The position numbers and the translations under genes are program-made. From positions 16,258 to 80,257 of the forward strand of contig JAVHOA010000081.1 in NCBI GenBank assembly GCA_036169815.1: a stretch of DNA of 64,000 bases, given 5' to 3'. The notes beneath the pieces were generated by a model that ran no database searches, was not told the DNA's origin, and was given only the letters and a program-made list of their open reading frames with translations. Below are positions 52,707-61,419 of this stretch, one piece after another. Source of the DNA: Hydrocurvibacter sp036169815. Lineage in GTDB: Bacteria; Campylobacterota; Campylobacteria; Campylobacterales; Sulfurimonadaceae. Every line of letters begins with the position of its first letter. Within the stretch, counting starts at the first letter, position 1.

Positions 52707-53630
52707 TTAGTTTTGTAACATTTCTTTTGCAATCTCAAACTGGTTTGCAGTCATAAGATGGATTTTTGGATGAATCAGCTTGATGGCTTCAAAAAGCTCT
52801 TTGCTCATCTCAAAGCCGACTTTGTACTCTTCCTCGGGTGAGATTTCGTTAGCGCGTCTAAGGCGCTCTAGCCAGATATCTGGTACATCGATACCAGGAA
52901 CATGGGAAGCTAAAAACTGTGCTGTGCGTAGTTTTGTGATTGGAAAAATTCCCAGAATCAAGGTCGCATCGTTTGCGCCGCTCTCCTGTTTTGCATTTTC
53001 CATCAGTTCTAAAAGGAGTTTTGCATTCTCAAGATCATACACAGGCTGTGTGATAATGCCAAGTGCGCCTTTTGCAATCTTTTTTTGCATCTTTTTTTGC
53101 AGTGTTTTGGGATTTCTCGCATAGGAATTGACAACACCAAAAGGGTAAATTGTTTCGGGTTTAGCGCTAAAAGGCTTTCCTGCATAGTCGATGGAGGAGT
53201 TGAAACACGCGATGATATCGAGCAAAAGCGTGCTGTCACTCTCAAAAACGCCCTTTACATGTGGCTGGTCTGAGAGTTTTGCAGGATCGCCGGTCAGTGT
53301 TAAAATGGCTCTAATATCTGCTTCGTTTGCGCCCAAAAGATCAGACTGTAAGGCGATGATATTGCGATCTCGCATACTCATAGTCGCGATGACGGGTTTG
53401 TGAAATCGCTCTTGAAGCATCTTTGCTGCAAAAAGCGCGTTGTATTTGAGTTTGGCAAGAGGATTGTCTGTTGTGGAAAATCCATCGACGAGTGCGTCAA
53501 GTCTAAGAGATTCTAGTTTTTCTATGACATTTGAAAACTTTGGGGAGTGCCCTGGCGTGGTTTCAAGCGTAATATAGCTAGAATTTTTAAGTTTATTTAA
53601 AAGTTGAGTAAACAAATAGATTCCTAACAT
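52707..53630 (-). CDS. metF: Methylenetetrahydrofolate reductase family protein
   Basis: FAD-dependent reduction of methylene-THF to methyl-THF for methionine synthesis. About 307 residues from ATG at 53630 (MLGIYLFTQLLNKL). Family features include the early Glu in ITLETTPGHS, MSMRDRNIIALQSDLLGANEADIRAILTLTGDP (the active-site region before TGDP), VKGVFESDSTLL and GALGIITQPVYD. It diverges somewhat from E. coli MetF, so the identity is by family. A TTG start 15 bases upstream lies within the palindromic promoter and is less likely. Confidence 0.82.
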   Translation of the reverse strand: MLGIYLFTQLLNKLKNSSYITLETTPGHSPKFSNVIEKLESLRLDALVDGFSTTDNPLAKLKYNALFAAKMLQERFHKPVIATMSMRDRNIIALQSDLLGANEADIRAILTLTGDPAKLSDQPHVKGVFESDSTLLLDIIACFNSSIDYAGKPFSAKPETIYPFGVVNSYARNPKTLQKKMQKKIAKGALGIITQPVYDLENAKLLLELMENAKQESGANDATLILGIFPITKLRTAQFLASHVPGIDVPDIWLERLRRANEISPEEEYKVGFEMSKELFEAIKLIHPKIHLMTANQFEIAKEMLQN

Positions 53631-53632
53631 TG

Positions 53633-53650
53633 TATAATTGCGCAATTATA
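53633..53650. promoter_or_regulatory. Perfectly palindromic divergent promoter, metF (-) / serB (+)
   Basis: TATAAT (53633-53638) toward serB and ATTATA (53645-53650), i.e. TATAAT toward metF, separated by TGCGCA. The whole 18-bp sequence is a perfect palindrome. The same arrangement, with four bases between the boxes, is at prfB/panC. Confidence 0.65.
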
Positions 53651-53669
53651 ACTAAAGTGAGTGTAATTT

Positions 53670-54299
53670 ATGAAGTTAGCCGTATTTGATTTTGATTCTA
53701 CTTTGATGGATGGAGAAACCATAGATTTTTTTGCTCAAGAGCTTGGCATTGGCGAGCGGGTCGCTGCCATCACGCAGCGAGCAATGAATGGGGAGATTGA
53801 TTTTTTTGAGTCGCTTCAAGAGAGAGTTTCTTTGCTTAAAGGCTTGCCGTATGAAAAAGTTGAAGCAATCAGCCACTCACTGCCGTATATGAATGGAGCG
53901 GTTGAGACGATTAAAGCGTTAAAATCTCGTGGAATACGTGTTGTTTGTTTTAGCGGCGGTTTTAGAACGGCGACGGCATACGCAAAAGATATTTTGGGGT
54001 ATGATGCCGATTTTTCAAACGTACTGCACCAAAAAGATGGGCTTTTAACAGGGCTTGTTGGCGGCGATATGATGTTTAATTTTTCAAAAGGCGATATGCT
54101 GCTTCGCCTGCAAAATCTCTTACATGTAAGCGAATCGCAGACAATGGTTGTGGGTGATGGAGCCAATGACCTTTCCATGTTTGCCCATGCTGGGGTGCGT
54201 GTTGCGTTTTGTGCAAAAGAGATTTTGAAAAAAGAAGCGACGATTATTATAGAAACAAAAGATTTGACACAAATCTTAGAAAAAATAGAAGGAAAATAA
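53670..54299 (+). CDS. serB: Phosphoserine phosphatase
   Basis: HAD-family last step of serine synthesis. The 209 residues have the nucleophile motif FDFDSTLMDGE, CFSGGF and VVGDGANDLSM. serS and metF next door are both linked to serine/one-carbon metabolism. One TTACATGTAA encodes LHVS. The TAATG overlap couples the next gene. Confidence 0.94.
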   Translation: MKLAVFDFDSTLMDGETIDFFAQELGIGERVAAITQRAMNGEIDFFESLQERVSLLKGLPYEKVEAISHSLPYMNGAVETIKALKSRGIRVVCFSGGFRTATAYAKDILGYDADFSNVLHQKDGLLTGLVGGDMMFNFSKGDMLLRLQNLLHVSESQTMVVGDGANDLSMFAHAGVRVAFCAKEILKKEATIIIETKDLTQILEKIEGK

Positions 54300-54631
54300 T
54301 GTTAGAAAATTCAGTATGGAAACAGTACCACAATGAGATGCCAATTCGCGCGGTTATCGCAAAGTTTTATGATGTTTCACCAGAACTTATCATTGACGAT
54401 GAGCAGGAACTTTACGCGCTTTTAAAAAGAAAGCTCACAAAAAAAGAGCTTCGTCTTTTTACGATGGACAGTGCAAATATGAGCGATGGCGAGATGATGG
54501 GTACCTTTGAAGTGGATGCGCAGACACTCACAGAGATGAAAGAGAAACTCTACAAAAAGATGCGTCAAGACAAACTTCGTTATCCAGTGCGAATGAAACA
54601 GTTTAGTAAAACACAATACGAACAAGATTAA
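54299..54631 (+). CDS. Hypothetical cytoplasmic protein
   Basis: 110 residues from the ATG overlapping the serB stop (MLENSVWKQYHNEMPIRAV). Soluble, charged, with KRKLTKKELRLFTMDSANMSDGE and a helical basic C-terminus. No family recognised. The last four bases overlap the convergent outer-membrane gene. Confidence 0.72.
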   Translation: MLENSVWKQYHNEMPIRAVIAKFYDVSPELIIDDEQELYALLKRKLTKKELRLFTMDSANMSDGEMMGTFEVDAQTLTEMKEKLYKKMRQDKLRYPVRMKQFSKTQYEQD

Positions 54632-55566
54632 AAATTTGCGCTAAAACCAAGCCCCGCGTTATACCCTTCAAGTCCGCGAGAGCGGACGGTACTGAGTTCC
54701 AGAAAAAATCTTTTTGCAAATGTTGGACTCTTTGGTGTGTAGAGATACAAGACTCCTCCAAGCGTTTCATAGCCATCAAACTCAACACTTTTTTGAACAT
54801 CGCCTCCAAGATAGTTACTGTTAAAATACCCCTCGAGAGTGAGATACTTTTCATCCCAATGGTAAAGTTTGGGCGTCTCGATTCCAAGTGTGAGGGTTGT
54901 GACGCTTGATTGCGTGGAAAAAGATCGGAGTGAATCGTAGTCGATACTACTTTTTGTTTGATAGAGCTTATAGCCCAAAGTTGCATAGGGCTTGAACTTG
55001 TAAAGATCTGGGCTGTATTTTGCTAGAGCAAAAAATTTGTAGGTGATATTTTCATTGTTATTTTTGTTAAAAAGGTTTGAGACGGCATTGTTGAGAGTAT
55101 CTTTTGAAGTTTTTATATTGTTACCTGAGCGTGAATAGATAATCTCCATGCCACCTAAAACTTCAAGATCCTCTTTGAGTTGATAGCGTAGCCCTCCGCC
55201 AAAGCCTGCTGTGTAGGTTCTAAGATCACTTTCATAATTCAAAAGCCCACCATTATATATAGATGAGGGATCATTTATGGAAGCTTTGCTGTAGCCAGCA
55301 TTGCCAACAATAAAAAAGTTGTGTGTATCCGTTGATTTAAAATGGTAAGTAAAGGGAATATGGTAAATATCGATACTCGCACCAATATTGATAAAACGGT
55401 AAGTTCCAGATGTGAGGGCATCTTGAGAGGTAAAGATGAGAATCGCGTTGATATTGGCAAGATTGGTTTCTTGTACAATCTCTTGCGGCGTCTTTGCTAG
55501 GAGCTTATACCCGTAGGGCAGCTCACATGTAAGCAAAAGAAGCCAAAAAGCTAAACGAAATAGCAA
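54628..55566 (-). CDS. Outer-membrane beta-barrel protein
   Basis: 312 residues with an N-terminal signal sequence (LFRLAFWLLLLTCELPYGYKLLAKT) and many alternating beta-strand segments (TAGFGGGLRYQL, YATLGYKLYQTKS, SSVTTLTLGIETPK), ending AGLGFSANF with the terminal Phe typical of outer-membrane proteins. Resembles autotransporter-type barrel domains found without a passenger. Three bases after the cyclophilin gene, so probably co-transcribed; cyclophilin could help fold it. A near-copy of the palindrome falls within the signal peptide (LTCE). Confidence 0.75.
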   Translation of the reverse strand: MLFRLAFWLLLLTCELPYGYKLLAKTPQEIVQETNLANINAILIFTSQDALTSGTYRFINIGASIDIYHIPFTYHFKSTDTHNFFIVGNAGYSKASINDPSSIYNGGLLNYESDLRTYTAGFGGGLRYQLKEDLEVLGGMEIIYSRSGNNIKTSKDTLNNAVSNLFNKNNNENITYKFFALAKYSPDLYKFKPYATLGYKLYQTKSSIDYDSLRSFSTQSSVTTLTLGIETPKLYHWDEKYLTLEGYFNSNYLGGDVQKSVEFDGYETLGGVLYLYTPKSPTFAKRFFLELSTVRSRGLEGYNAGLGFSANF

Positions 55567-55568
55567 AG

Positions 55569-56102
55569 TTAGTTTTTCATATACGCTTTAATAATCTCTT
55601 GTCTTTTTAGTGGGCGGTCTCCACTCATTTGCCCAGAAGTTGGAACTTTATTGAGTTTATTTAAAGCATCCATAGAACCGATGACATGTCCAAAAATTGT
55701 ATGTGCTCCATTGAGCCAACTTGTGCGCGCTGTTGTGATGAAAAACTGGCTTCCATTTGTATTTGGACCTGCATTTGCCATGGCTAAAACGCCAGCAGTG
55801 TCAAAAGCATAGCCTGGTTTAAACTCATCTGCAAAGGGCTTATGCCAGATAGAATCTCCGCCTCGACCTGTTTCAGTTGGATCTCCGCCTTGCACCATAA
55901 AGTTACGGATAATTCTATGAAACGCGATGTGGTTATAATAGCCATTTTTGACAAGTTTAGTAAAGTTTTCTACCGCTTTTGGTGCTACATGTGGATAGAG
56001 TTCAAGCTCTATTTTACCTTGAGTTGTCTCTAAAATGACAACAGGATTTGCAGCTAGTAGAAGAGAAAATCCCATCATTAGCATCACTATGATTTTATTC
56101 AT
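55569..56102 (-). CDS. Periplasmic cyclophilin-type peptidyl-prolyl isomerase
   Basis: 177 residues with a signal peptide (IIVMLMMGFSLLLAANP) and the cyclophilin fold: IAFHRIIRNFMVQGGDPTETGRGG (catalytic Arg), NTNGSQFFITT and HTIFGHVI. Catalyses cis-trans proline isomerisation in the periplasm. Confidence 0.94.
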   Translation of the reverse strand: MNKIIVMLMMGFSLLLAANPVVILETTQGKIELELYPHVAPKAVENFTKLVKNGYYNHIAFHRIIRNFMVQGGDPTETGRGGDSIWHKPFADEFKPGYAFDTAGVLAMANAGPNTNGSQFFITTARTSWLNGAHTIFGHVIGSMDALNKLNKVPTSGQMSGDRPLKRQEIIKAYMKN

Positions 56103-56128
56103 ACTTTTGTTCTCCGTTTTTTTGGCAT

Positions 56129-56154
56129 ATTATATCAAAGAGTTTTGTTATAAT
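56129..56154. promoter_or_regulatory. Divergent -10 boxes, cyclophilin (-) / outer-membrane protein (+)
   Basis: ATTATA at 56129-56134 reads TATAAT toward the cyclophilin gene; TATAAT at 56149-56154 reads toward the gene at 56180, which has GAGGAG before its ATG. Confidence 0.55.
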
Positions 56155-56179
56155 CGAAAAAATTCTTGAGGAGTTATAT

Positions 56180-56692
56180 ATGAAGAGAAAAATAGGATTT
56201 GCAAATGCCCTAATGATGGCTTTGACACTTTCGCTTAGTGGAGCAGAGCAGAGCGCTCTAGGTTCTGTGTATGTTGGTGCTGGCGTAGGTTTAGAAGCGG
56301 TACCCAGTGGGTATGTGAGTTCTGGAACGGCCATGAGCTTGAAAGTTGGCTCAAAGTTGGATTCTTTTTTACCACAACTGAGTGGTGAAATAGAATATAC
56401 AAAATCACTTATACAGCCAAAATCAAGTCCGACAAATAAAATTGATGTTGCGACCTTAGGGGCCTATTTTACCTATGACATCAACTTTAAAAACTCTCCA
56501 CTCTTCGTGCGTCCGCGTTTGGGTATTTTGCTTCCTAACATGGGAAATAAAATCAATAGTCGTGATTTAGCAATCTCCGCTGGCTCTGATTTTGGGGTTT
56601 TGTTGAGTAAAAGAACAAGCGCATATTTGGGATATACCAATATGGGAGAAACCATCAATAACTATATTGTAGCTTTTCAGTACCGTTTTTAG
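56180..56692 (+). CDS. Small outer-membrane beta-barrel protein
   Basis: 170 residues: cleavable signal (KIGFANALMMALTLSLSGAEQS), then barrel strands (GSVYVGAGVGLEAVP, VATLGAYFTYDIN, NNYIVAFQYRF) ending in Phe. This is the OmpW/OmpA-like small-barrel pattern; the substrate is unknown. Good ribosome site GAGGAG. Confidence 0.75.
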   Translation: MKRKIGFANALMMALTLSLSGAEQSALGSVYVGAGVGLEAVPSGYVSSGTAMSLKVGSKLDSFLPQLSGEIEYTKSLIQPKSSPTNKIDVATLGAYFTYDINFKNSPLFVRPRLGILLPNMGNKINSRDLAISAGSDFGVLLSKRTSAYLGYTNMGETINNYIVAFQYRF

Positions 56693-56700
56693 AAGAGAGT

Positions 56701-57093
56701 TTATCTCTCTTCAAACTCCAAACACACCGAGTTGATACAGTATCGCAATCCCGTAGGATTTGGCCCATCAGCAAATACATGCCCTAAATGCGAATCACAT
56801 GCACTGCACCTCACTTCAGTACGCAGCATTCCCAAAGAGCCATCTTTTATCTCAGCGATGGCTTCATCATCGATAGTTTCATAAAAACTCGGCCATCCAG
56901 TCCCTGAGTCAAACTTTGTTTGACTCTCAAAGAGTTCTGCACCGCAGCAGACACATTTATAGACTCCATCGCCCTTAAAATCGTAAAACTCTCCGCTAAA
57001 AGGTGCTTCAGTTCCATGCATTCTGCATACATCATACGCTGCAGCAGAGAGTTGTTTTTGCCACTCTTTATCTGATTTTTTTATTTTTATCAT
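56701..57093 (-). CDS. msrB: Peptide-methionine (R)-S-oxide reductase MsrB
   Basis: Repairs oxidised methionine (R form). About 130 residues from MIKIKKSDKEW, zinc sites CVCC and CSAC, GTGWPSFYE and the catalytic RYCINSVCLEF. A longer start 18 bases upstream (MKMGTK) is possible. No MsrA fusion. Confidence 0.95.
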   Translation of the reverse strand: MIKIKKSDKEWQKQLSAAAYDVCRMHGTEAPFSGEFYDFKGDGVYKCVCCGAELFESQTKFDSGTGWPSFYETIDDEAIAEIKDGSLGMLRTEVRCSACDSHLGHVFADGPNPTGLRYCINSVCLEFEER

Positions 57094-57204
57094 TTTTGTT
57101 CCCATTTTCAAGTTATGAGGATATAGTACAAAACTAGACTTGTTCCATCTTGAAGTAATAGAGTTAAATGAAGATTTTATTTTGGATCGAGAGCAAAGAG
57201 AGAA

Positions 57205-57243
57205 AAAAATTGAAAAAAAGAGTGTCTCTCACCAAAGAGAGAC
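57205..57243 (-). terminator. Intrinsic terminator after hup
   Basis: On the minus strand GTCTCTC pairs with GAGAGAC around TTTGGT, then ACTCTTTTTTTC. It lies 10 bases past the hup stop. Confidence 0.92.
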
Positions 57244-57253
57244 AAATTGAAGA

Positions 57254-57535
57254 TTATTTACCTTCAACGCGGTCTTTAAGACCTTTACCAGCTTTAAATT
57301 TAGGAACAACTTTATCTTGAGTTGTATAAGTTTTATCAGTTCCTGGAACTTTACCGCTTTTTCCTTTTTGAAGTGCAGCACCAAAGCTACCAAATCCAAC
57401 AAGAGAAATATCTTCTTTAGCAACTAATGCTTCTGTTACAGCTTCGGTAAAAGCTTTGATAGCATTATCTGCTTCAACTTTAGTTTTGTAATTACCATGT
57501 TTTTGAACTAATTCAACAAATTGTGCTTTATTCAT
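57254..57535 (-). CDS. hup: HU-family DNA-binding protein
   Basis: Nucleoid-associated protein bending DNA. The 93 residues have MNKAQFVELVQKHG, GFGSFGAALQKGKSGKVPGT and C-terminal KVVPKFKAGKGLKDRV; the beta-arm tip sequence is shortened relative to E. coli HU. Well-used codons and a strong terminator fit high expression. Confidence 0.95.
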   Translation of the reverse strand: MNKAQFVELVQKHGNYKTKVEADNAIKAFTEAVTEALVAKEDISLVGFGSFGAALQKGKSGKVPGTDKTYTTQDKVVPKFKAGKGLKDRVEGK

Positions 57536-57687
57536 ACAGTCACCCTTGATCTATTTGAGGATTGCGATACACCACAAAATGCCCATAAAGTAAGTAATAA
57601 GGGCATTTGTAAGTGATTCAGCTAGTTGTACTTTATAATTTATTTGCTTAAATTTTTCTTCTTTTTGGCGTAATTTGCCAAAAATAG

Positions 57688-57873
57688 CTATAATTTATCG
57701 AATTTTAGTCTGTTTTTTAGTGAAGAACCGCTTATTTTGGCTTGTAATTTACGTTTGTTTGTGAGTAAAAATGAAGCTAGAAAGGTGCTAATCGAATATT
57801 TTGTCTTATTTGAATGGATTGCATTAAACACCTCTTCTAAGCCATTTCTCTCTTTTTCAGTTAACGTATGCAT
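57688..57873 (-). CDS. Small protein coupled to the HTH regulator, unknown
   Basis: 61 residues: MHTLTEKERNGLEEVFNAIHS, then STFLASFLLTNKRKLQAKISG. Its ATG directly follows the HTH stop (TAAATG) with GGGAGAT upstream, so it is co-expressed with it. Not recognised. Confidence 0.6.
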   Translation of the reverse strand: MHTLTEKERNGLEEVFNAIHSNKTKYSISTFLASFLLTNKRKLQAKISGSSLKNRLKFDKL

Positions 57874-58116
57874 TTAATTATCTCCCAGTTTATTGATTTT
57901 TCTGATAACCCTTATTATTTCATCATCTTCTAAATACCCAAGCATCTGTATCACGGCTTTGGAAGCCTGTGGCTTTGTGTTGCCCAGTCTCCAATCTTGG
58001 TATGTTCTCATGGGAATACCGAGTTGTTGCGCCATCTCTTTTTGGGAGATTTTTTTCCCATTATTTTTGGCTTCAACAGCATTATGCAAGAGGTTAAATA
58101 TATCGACGATTTCCAT
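57874..58116 (-). CDS. XRE-type helix-turn-helix regulator
   Basis: 80 residues with a clear HTH: ISQKEMAQQLGIPMRTYQDWRLGNTKPQ. Upstream is a very AT-rich region with an inverted motif that may be its operator. Confidence 0.82.
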   Translation of the reverse strand: MEIVDIFNLLHNAVEAKNNGKKISQKEMAQQLGIPMRTYQDWRLGNTKPQASKAVIQMLGYLEDDEIIRVIRKINKLGDN

Positions 58117-58355
58117 TTGTATATTGTATGATTTTTAATCTTAAATTATACGTTAAGTTAAGTAAAATATTTAATAAACAGTGTTATAAATACTTAAAAA
58201 AGTATATAAAATTATTAAAAAAGTATTTTTATATTTTAAATAATATAAAATATACGATTTAACGTATAAATTTTAAATAAAAATAGAGAAAATAATACAA
58301 ATATCAAGTGTGGATTTTAGAATATGTTGAAAAAAGAGAAAGAAAAAAAGAGGAG
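58117..58355. promoter_or_regulatory. Very AT-rich promoter region with inverted TTATACGTTAA motif
   Basis: A nearly pure A/T stretch between the HTH gene and fapA (the latter ends at 58356). The 11-bp TTATACGTTAA at 58146-58156 recurs inverted at 58259-58269; the second copy is part of TATACG-ATTTAA-CGTATA (58251-58268). No gene is visible. Likely the HTH gene's control region, possibly autoregulatory and intrinsically bent. Confidence 0.5.
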
Positions 58356-60023
58356 CTAGAGTTGTTTTTCTAAGCCTACAGGAAGAAGAGTAACTTTGTC
58401 CTCAGAGATTTGAAGGTGAAACTCTTCATATTTTTGAGGAAGTGTTTTATAGATAATCTCCTCATTGTTTGGTAAAACAAATTTGATGACATTGAGGCCA
58501 CTAAGCGGATTTTTGATGCTGATTGTTGCACTCAAAGTGGAATTTTTGATCAGATTTTTTTGTGCTCGGAGTGCTTGAATCTTTGTTTTTATATTCTCAA
58601 CACCTTTTCCATTGCGCTTTATCTCCTCTTCAAGCTGAAATTTTAAGTCATCGATATCAGCAGTAATGAAGTTGATTTCACTTGCGACAACAGGAATTTT
58701 AGAATAATCAATGATGAAGTTGTTATCCTCTCCACTGATTAGTCGAATGGTGATGGAGTTGGATGCATAGATAGTAAGATGATTTTTTACATGATCGATG
58801 ACGACATCTTTTGCGTAGATAGTTCCCCCAAGGCAGGTGCCAATTTCAGCATAAGTTGCATGTATTTTGCCCCCTTCTAAGAGTTGAATATCTGCTCTAT
58901 TGCAGCGCAGTGTTCCTTTGTGCCTGTTGATAAAAGCATTTTTTGCAATGATCATAGAGTCCTTGTGGGTTGCTCCATCAATCACAAGTTCTGTAGCTTC
59001 CAAGATAGAATTTGCACCCGTATGACCGCTTACATGTATGCGCTCTGATATGAGTTTTACTCCCTCGCCTACGCTGTCTTGTGTTACATCGTTTTGTGCA
59101 ATATAAACTTCAATATCATTGTTTTCATCATCAGTGATTTTGGATTGGATCCGATTAACTTTCCCGATAGTGAGGAGATTGCTTACTGCAATATGATTAT
59201 CACAAAAATCTACAAAACCCCGTTTTTTGCTTTTGAGAATCAGCATATTCTCGTGTTCGCTCACTTCAATAGATTCTTCATCTATTTTAAGATCGAAACT
59301 GTTTGCTTGCAACTCACCGTGTTCTATCTGCTTACCATAACAGTTAAAGCCGTTGGAACCATAAATGGGTTTTTTATACTCTAAAATTGTTTCACCTGGT
59401 TCTATTTCAACGAGTTGATGATCGCCAGAATCTTTACTTTGAAAGATCAGATTGAGATGGCTTTGTGCAGAGAGTTCTGGCTCGACCCCTTCAAAAAGTA
59501 GAATCAGCACGGGTTTGAGAAATTTTCCTGCATACAGATGCCTGATAAATTTTTTAAGATCCTCTAACATTTCGTTGCTGTGAAAATTGATAAGGATTCT
59601 ATTTTTTACCTTTATTTTATTGATTTCATTGATGAGAAGTTTATAGATTTCAATAGGTTTCATAGTTTGATAAGGGATATGTGAAGTTGGGTATAGTACG
59701 AGTTTTGGATGGGTTGTGAACTTATCAAATTTGATACTGGTTTCAAGTTTGATATTGCATTCAAGCGATTTATGTATCTCAACTTTATACACTTGATTGA
59801 TATTAATTTTATCTAAAATTACATTATCGATATTGAGGGAATAGTTGTTAAAAAGTTCCTCAGATATTTTGGTGTAAGACTCGCTATTTGGATATTTTAT
59901 GTATGTGACGACGCCTAATAGGTTAAAGTCGCAACACTCTAAAGGGGTGTATGTATCAGACGCATACTCTTGTAAAAGTGAATCGATATTGCGTGTGAGT
60001 ACCGCTTTGTTTATGGGCTTCAT
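58356..60023 (-). CDS. FapA-family (DUF342) flagellar assembly protein A
   Basis: About 555 residues starting MKPINKAVLTRNID. The middle has the DUF342 signature (IEPGETILEYKKPIYGSNGFNCYGK...SEHENMLILKSKKRGF) and a right-handed beta-helix-like section (GKVNRIQSKI to GGTIYAKDVVID), followed by a coiled coil (about 470-500). Members affect flagellar assembly/cell polarity in related bacteria. Preceded by an operon partner at 60.7 kb. A near-copy of the palindrome encodes IHVS. Confidence 0.78.
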   Translation of the reverse strand: MKPINKAVLTRNIDSLLQEYASDTYTPLECCDFNLLGVVTYIKYPNSESYTKISEELFNNYSLNIDNVILDKININQVYKVEIHKSLECNIKLETSIKFDKFTTHPKLVLYPTSHIPYQTMKPIEIYKLLINEINKIKVKNRILINFHSNEMLEDLKKFIRHLYAGKFLKPVLILLFEGVEPELSAQSHLNLIFQSKDSGDHQLVEIEPGETILEYKKPIYGSNGFNCYGKQIEHGELQANSFDLKIDEESIEVSEHENMLILKSKKRGFVDFCDNHIAVSNLLTIGKVNRIQSKITDDENNDIEVYIAQNDVTQDSVGEGVKLISERIHVSGHTGANSILEATELVIDGATHKDSMIIAKNAFINRHKGTLRCNRADIQLLEGGKIHATYAEIGTCLGGTIYAKDVVIDHVKNHLTIYASNSITIRLISGEDNNFIIDYSKIPVVASEINFITADIDDLKFQLEEEIKRNGKGVENIKTKIQALRAQKNLIKNSTLSATISIKNPLSGLNVIKFVLPNNEEIIYKTLPQKYEEFHLQISEDKVTLLPVGLEKQL

Positions 60024-60028
60024 CTGCA

Positions 60029-60709
60029 TTATATTTTCAAAAGATCAGAGTAATCATATCTATCAAAATCAAGATAGAGTTTGCCATTTTGTTGCATGAT
60101 TCTTACATCGTTATCTAAAGCATCAAAAAACCTTTTTTTAATTATTTTTCTTTGATAACTCTCTAAATCAAGGGTTTTTAAATATGTTTTGAGTTCTACA
60201 TGTGAGAGGTTTTGGAGCGTTGGCGTTTCTTCTTCTTCTTCTTCTGCTGCTTCACTGAGCGTTACTTCATGTACTGTTGCCATTTTTTGTTCGAGCATAA
60301 ACTTTTTATTCATAAGTTCAAGGATATTTTTGAGCTGTTCATCTTTTGTGGTGTAAAGCTGTTCGATTCTATCTCGCTCCTGACGAAGCATAGTTTCTTT
60401 ATCTAAAATTAGGGAATCTATTTTTGTTTCAAGCTCTTTGATCTTCTCTTTTAAGTGATCATTTTCTTTTTTGTAAAGAGATAAAATCATTGCGACTGTC
60501 ATTTTTTGTGTGACGATATCAGCTCGTTTTTCTTCTCTATCTTGTTTAATTGCTTCAATCTTTTTGTCATCAAGTGCATTTTGCATAATCACAATATAGG
60601 TTTGGCCATCTTCAATAATATAGTGTAATTTTTTTGACCGAAGTCTAGAGTGAATAAGTTCTTTAGAAATTTTAAACTGTTTGGAATATTCATCGATTGT
60701 AAAACGCAT
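60029..60709 (-). CDS. Coiled-coil protein with HTH-like N-terminus and poly-Glu tract, unknown
   Basis: About 226 residues from MRFTIDEYSKQFKIS. The N-terminus resembles a MerR/excisionase-type helix-turn-helix (YSKQFKISKELIHSRLRSKKLHY), then a long coiled coil (about 80-150) and a Glu-rich stretch EAAEEEEEETP encoded by a run of six GAA-type triplets (TTC repeats on the plus strand). Upstream of the FapA-family gene with a six-base gap. Confidence 0.65.
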   Translation of the reverse strand: MRFTIDEYSKQFKISKELIHSRLRSKKLHYIIEDGQTYIVIMQNALDDKKIEAIKQDREEKRADIVTQKMTVAMILSLYKKENDHLKEKIKELETKIDSLILDKETMLRQERDRIEQLYTTKDEQLKNILELMNKKFMLEQKMATVHEVTLSEAAEEEEEETPTLQNLSHVELKTYLKTLDLESYQRKIIKKRFFDALDNDVRIMQQNGKLYLDFDRYDYSDLLKI

Positions 60710-60868
60710 CTTCTTCCTTTTTTGTAACATCGCTGGCTTGTGAAAATAACATCGGCATAAATAAATTTTTTGGTCTGCATTTAGCTAACTTTTAAGAAAA
60801 GCAATTGTATCAGAACTATCTTTATTTGAGATATAATTTCGCACAACAAAGCCTGAGGAAATGCAACA

Positions 60869-61414
60869 ATGAGAACTTTTGTTTTACTTTTTATACTCTT
60901 ACATGTAAGCATAAATGCACAATCATTGCAACAGCTTGTGAGTGATTTTAAATTAAAAAAATACTACGCTGTGTGTCAAGATGGATTACGCGAGTATAGA
61001 GCAGGAAGCCAAGATGAGAAGGTTTTAGCAATCACTGGAACAGCGTGTTCTTATATAGATGTTATCGATGTTCTTGGATCGCTGCAAGCAAAAATGAACT
61101 CAACAGCTGAAGGAAGAGCAACATCTGCCTATTTTTCAGCACTGCTTTTGGAAAAAAAATTGATTGCTCATTTTATGCTTGATGGTATCTCGCTCGCAAA
61201 TCTATCACTTCCAAAATCACCGCATATTTTATCTTTTGTTTTTGAACATTTAGGAAGCGGAAAATTTAAGTACATAAGCCAAAATCCAAAAGTGATCAAA
61301 ATAGAAGATGCAGATAAAAGCGTACTGGTTTCACTCTCAAATTTTCAGCCACAAAAAGTGGTTATAGAAGAGTTTAGCGGATCAGTTTTAGTAAAACGAC
61401 ATGTTTTTCCATAA
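60869..61414 (+). CDS. Exported hypothetical protein
   Basis: 181 residues with a signal peptide (TFVLLFILLHVSINAQS). Two cysteines (YAVCQDG, GTACSYID) could pair in the periplasm. No family recognised. The palindrome TTACATGTAA lies inside the signal peptide, encoding LHVS. Confidence 0.7.
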   Translation: MRTFVLLFILLHVSINAQSLQQLVSDFKLKKYYAVCQDGLREYRAGSQDEKVLAITGTACSYIDVIDVLGSLQAKMNSTAEGRATSAYFSALLLEKKLIAHFMLDGISLANLSLPKSPHILSFVFEHLGSGKFKYISQNPKVIKIEDADKSVLVSLSNFQPQKVVIEEFSGSVLVKRHVFP

Positions 61415-61419
61415 AAAAG

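Noticed and set aside
56692..56712. Hairpin GAAGAGAG/CTCTCTTC between the outer-membrane gene and msrB as an intrinsic terminator
   Set aside because: The stem is good but no U-tract follows on either strand; only a weak or Rho-dependent end is possible.
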